Source: Pseudomonas sp. KBW05
Lineage (GTDB): Bacteria > Pseudomonadota > Gammaproteobacteria > Pseudomonadales > Pseudomonadaceae
Length of the DNA stretch: 64,000 bases
Reading direction: 5' to 3'
NCBI RefSeq assembly: GCF_003852405.1
Contig: NZ_QAJM01000002.1
Span: 1-64,000, forward strand
Within the stretch, counting starts at the first letter, position 1. Each line of letters begins with the position of its first letter. Of this stretch, positions 61,332 to 64,000 are shown piece by piece. Position numbers and translations under genes: made by a program. The notes under the pieces were generated by a model that ran no database searches, was not told the DNA's origin, and saw nothing but the letters and a program-made list of their open reading frames with translations.

Positions 61332-62137
61332 AAGCGCAACGTGGCGCCGGTGGTCAGCCATTGATCGCGATCACCGCTCAGGCTGCGCCCGACGATCAGG
61401 TCCACATCGACAAACTCGCCAAGGTGCAGGCGCGGCCCGGCCTGCCAGGCCTGGTCGCCGCCGCGCTGGCCGTAGCGCTCACCGATCAGCGTGAGGGCGG
61501 GCGCCAGTTGATACTCGAAACCGCTGCCCCAGGTCAGGCGATGGTTTTGTTCACCGTCATCATAGGCATGGGTCCAGCCGGCATTCAGGCTCAGGCGCAG
61601 CGACTGCAAGGGCTGCCAGGTCAACGGCAGATTCAGGTCCGCCCCATCAAAGGCGTGCCGACGATCCAGCGCAACGTGCGCCCCGGCGGCCACCGCCATC
61701 TCCAACCCCAAGTCTTCCCGCGACAACACCTGTGCCTTGAGTTGCGGGCTGATCTGGCTTTCGCCTCCAGCCCGCGAAAGTGCCGCGCCCCATTGCACGG
61801 AGGGCAGGGCGCTGAAGGTGCACGCGGGAGACAGTGTTTCGCTGTGGCTGCTGCCATCGTGGCGGTTGGCGCTGAACCAAGCGTCCACGTTGCAGGTGCC
61901 CGGCGCATTGATTGCGCCATCGTCGACCACATAGGCCCCGCCAGCGGCATGGGCCTTGGACAGCAGTGCTATCAGCAACAGCATGGCCAGGGTCAGGCCG
62001 ATAAATACCAGGTTGCGCCGTAATGCACGGCGTTTGGCCGGCGGCAACAGCAACAAGGTGTGGCGTGCGCCGCGATAGTGACGCGCACGGTATTTGGCAA
62101 ACCCATCCGGGCGTTGCGGCGTGTGTTTGTTGTGCAT
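61328..62137 (-). CDS. Putative outer-membrane barrel protein with unusual N-terminus
   Basis: A 269-residue protein. The first 45 residues are strongly basic, followed by a signal helix (LVFIGLTLAMLLLIALLSKAHAA, about 43-65). The mature part alternates in the beta-barrel way and ends in Phe (GATLRF). The long basic extension before the signal is odd. I see no specific family. Confidence 0.66.
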   Translation of the reverse strand: MHNKHTPQRPDGFAKYRARHYRGARHTLLLLPPAKRRALRRNLVFIGLTLAMLLLIALLSKAHAAGGAYVVDDGAINAPGTCNVDAWFSANRHDGSSHSETLSPACTFSALPSVQWGAALSRAGGESQISPQLKAQVLSREDLGLEMAVAAGAHVALDRRHAFDGADLNLPLTWQPLQSLRLSLNAGWTHAYDDGEQNHRLTWGSGFEYQLAPALTLIGERYGQRGGDQAWQAGPRLHLGEFVDVDLIVGRSLSGDRDQWLTTGATLRF

Positions 62138-62155
62138 GATGCACCTCGCGTGAAT

Positions 62156-62503
62156 TCAGCTTTCTACGGTCAGCACCGAAATGCCGCTGGCTTTGGCCTG
62201 GCAGACCAGCTCTGACGTGTCTTCACCACCCGGCAGGGCAATGACCACGTCGGGCCGGCTGTCGGTCAGCATGAAATGGTTGCGCTGGCGTTCCGCCTGT
62301 TTGCCGTGGCGTTGCCAGTTGGGCGGGTAGCGCACCACGTCGATGCCCAGTTCCCGTGCCCACTCCTCGACGTCGCTGCCCAGGAACTGGTTGCCGCCAT
62401 GGATCAATACCTGCACCGGGCGCAGGCGGTGGTAAGCGTCCAGCACTTGGCGGGACTTCTTGGTGTCGGCGTAATGACGACCTGCACAGATCAAGACGCG
62501 CAT
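62156..62503 (-). CDS. SLOG-domain (DUF2493-like) nucleotide-binding protein
   Basis: A 115-residue Rossmann-like protein from ATG 62503 (MRVLICAGRHYADTKKSRQVLDAY). GGNQFLGSDVEEWARELGIDVVRYPPNWQRHGKQAERQRN and VIALPGGEDTSELV are the SLOG/DprA-like ligand-binding motifs. Members sense or process nucleotide signals. It lies 63 nt after the MgtA gene, probably read through. Confidence 0.8.
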   Translation of the reverse strand: MRVLICAGRHYADTKKSRQVLDAYHRLRPVQVLIHGGNQFLGSDVEEWARELGIDVVRYPPNWQRHGKQAERQRNHFMLTDSRPDVVIALPGGEDTSELVCQAKASGISVLTVES

Positions 62504-62566
62504 ATTCGAATCCTTGTGATGCACGGTGACGGCCGGGCGACCGCCACCGTTTGAACGGCGGGGGGA

Positions 62567-64000
62567 TCAGTACCACTGCTTGAAGCGGCGGATGTAGATC
62601 GTTTTCATCAGTTGCGCCACGCAGCAGTAGCTGAGCAGGGTGCCCACCAGCCATGGGAAGTACGCCAGCGGCAGCGGTTGCAGGCCGACCAGGGTGCCCA
62701 ATGGCGAGAACGGCACGTAGATCCCCAGCGCAATCACCACGCAGGTCATCATCAATACCGGCCATGCGGCGGTGCTTTGGAAGAACGGGATCTTGCGGGT
62801 GCGCAACATGTGCACCACCAGGGTTTGCGAGAGCAGCCCCTCGATAAACCAGCCGGACTGGAACAGGGTCTGCATCTCCACGCTGTTGGCGCTGAACACG
62901 TACCACATCAACGCAAAGGTGGTGATGTCGAAGATCGACGAGGTCGGCCCGATCCAGATCATGAAGCGGCCGATGTTTTTCGCGTCCCACTTGCGTGGCT
63001 TGGCCAAGTATTCCTTGTCCATCTTGTCCCACGGCAGGGCCAGCTGGGAGATGTCGTACATAAGGTTTTGCAGGAGCAGGTGAATCGCCAGCATCGGCAT
63101 GAACGGGATAAACGCGCTGGCCACCAATACCGAGAACACGTTGCCGAAGTTGGAACTGGCGGTCATGTTCAGGTACTTCATGATATTGCCGAAGGTTTCG
63201 CGGCCCTTGAGCACGCCTTCTTCCAGCACCATCAGGCTCTTTTCCAGGAGGATGATGTCGGCCGATTCCTTGGCGATATCAGTGCCGCTGTCCACCGAGA
63301 TACCCACGTCAGCGTCACGCAGTGCCGGTGCATCGTTGATGCCGTCACCGAGGAAGCCCACGGTGTGGCCGTTGGCTTGCAAGGCCTTGAGTACGCGGGA
63401 TTTCTGCAGCGGGGTCAGCTTGGCAAACACCGTGCGTTCTTCCACGCGGCGCAGGAGTGTGGCGTCGTCCATCGCTTCGATTTCTGCGCCGAGCAGCGGC
63501 TGGCCTGGCTCCAGGCCGACCTGGCGGCAGATCTTGCTGGTGACCACGGCGTTGTCGCCGGTCAACACTTTTACCGCCACGCCGATTTGTTGCAGCGCGG
63601 CAATCGCCGGGCCGGCGGTTTCCTTTGGTGGATCGAGGAAGGTCAGGAAGCCCTGGATCACCAGGTTGCGTTCATCGGCGGTGGTGTATTGCGAGCGCGC
63701 CAGGGCCTTGGGAATGTTGCGCGTGGCCACCACCAACACACGGAAACCGTCTTCGTTGTAGTCGTTGGCCAGTGCCAGCAACTCGTTGCGGCGGCGCTCA
63801 TCCAGCGGTACAGCGTCGCCGCCTTCCATCACATGGGTGGAAATGCTCAGCATCTCCTCCACGGCGCCCTTGCACACCAGCAACTGATCATCGGCGGCAT
63901 CCTTGACCACGATGGACAGGCGACGGCGGACAAAGTCGAAGGGCAATTCATCCACCTTGCTGTAGGCAAATGGCACCTGGAACTTCGGGTTTTGTTCGGA
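62567..64000 (-). CDS. mgtA: MgtA-type magnesium P-type ATPase, C-terminal part (cut by window edge)
   Basis: The frame is open to the window end, so only the last 477 codons are visible of a protein normally about 900 residues. Seen are the nucleotide-binding part (FVRRRLSIVV, VCKGAVEEML), the hinge motif GDGINDAPALRDADVG, and the membrane domain from NFGNVFSVLVASAF to the end RFKQWY. The phosphorylation motif DKTGT lies outside the window. It imports Mg2+ across the inner membrane. A SLOG gene lies downstream. Confidence 0.88.
   Translation of the reverse strand, partial: SEQNPKFQVPFAYSKVDELPFDFVRRRLSIVVKDAADDQLLVCKGAVEEMLSISTHVMEGGDAVPLDERRRNELLALANDYNEDGFRVLVVATRNIPKALARSQYTTADERNLVIQGFLTFLDPPKETAGPAIAALQQIGVAVKVLTGDNAVVTSKICRQVGLEPGQPLLGAEIEAMDDATLLRRVEERTVFAKLTPLQKSRVLKALQANGHTVGFLGDGINDAPALRDADVGISVDSGTDIAKESADIILLEKSLMVLEEGVLKGRETFGNIMKYLNMTASSNFGNVFSVLVASAFIPFMPMLAIHLLLQNLMYDISQLALPWDKMDKEYLAKPRKWDAKNIGRFMIWIGPTSSIFDITTFALMWYVFSANSVEMQTLFQSGWFIEGLLSQTLVVHMLRTRKIPFFQSTAAWPVLMMTCVVIALGIYVPFSPLGTLVGLQPLPLAYFPWLVGTLLSYCCVAQLMKTIYIRRFKQWY

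Overview
The window looks like chromosome of a Pseudomonas of the fluorescens group. Base composition is high in GC, the outer-membrane channels are OprD-type porins, three catabolic modules sit side by side, and the spacers carry REP doublets typical of P. fluorescens. I see no insertion sequence, prophage, integron, CRISPR array or rRNA operon. One tRNA gene is present, tRNA-Leu with anticodon UAA.

Layout. 0-8 kb: a BaeSR-type two-component system diverges from a three-gene RND efflux operon (adaptor, pump, outer-membrane channel), followed by two small exported proteins. 8.8-11.1 kb: small membrane and coiled-coil proteins, a LysR regulator and a ParDE-like toxin-antitoxin pair. 11.3-23 kb: a catabolic and uptake module with an alpha/beta hydrolase, a peptide/opine-type ABC transporter (binding protein, two permeases, fused double ATPase), an OprD porin, a serine hydrolase of the class C beta-lactamase fold, an omega-amino acid:pyruvate aminotransferase and an aldehyde dehydrogenase, with an isochorismatase-like hydrolase convergent. 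The order hydrolase, transaminase, semialdehyde dehydrogenase is the logic of omega-amino amide or oligomer breakdown.

24-48 kb: an unusually complete aromatic-amine to 4-hydroxyphenylacetate (4-HPA) funnel. It holds a FeaB-like aldehyde dehydrogenase, the two-component flavin 4-HPA 3-hydroxylase (C2 oxygenase and C1 reductase), an outer-membrane barrel, an APC-type amine or amino acid permease, the AraC regulator FeaR, a Bcr/CflA exporter with its TetR regulator, and a PuuB/DadA-like FAD oxidase with a cupin. The FAD oxidase is the best local candidate for the missing amine oxidase. The full meta-cleavage operon follows as hpaG1-G2-E-D-F-X-H-I, read leftwards from a strong promoter, with hpaA divergent. 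A second OprD porin and two paralogous HpaR repressors bracket this part. The same 14-bp inverted repeat, GTTAA-N4-TTAAC, recurs exactly or with one mismatch at six places between 31.9 and 47.3 kb and nowhere else that I saw. This suggests one HpaR-type regulon covering amine sensing, export and ring cleavage.

49-59 kb: a sugar, polyol or deoxysugar module with DeoC aldolase, a DeoR-type repressor, a ribose-type ABC transporter (binding protein, ATPase, permease), a zinc-type dehydrogenase lacking most structural-zinc cysteines, an FGGY kinase, a SorC-type regulator and a HAD phosphatase. A perfect 9-bp inverted repeat lies on its promoter. 59-64 kb: housekeeping and orphan genes (GFA-fold, DinB, DUF533, outer-membrane barrel, SLOG) and the C-terminal half of an MgtA-type P-type ATPase cut by the window edge.

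Together the window describes a rhizosphere-type bacterium equipped to import and degrade aromatic amines, omega-amino compounds and a sugar-like substrate, and to expel toxic molecules. Functions are assigned by recognising family motifs by eye; no database search was run.
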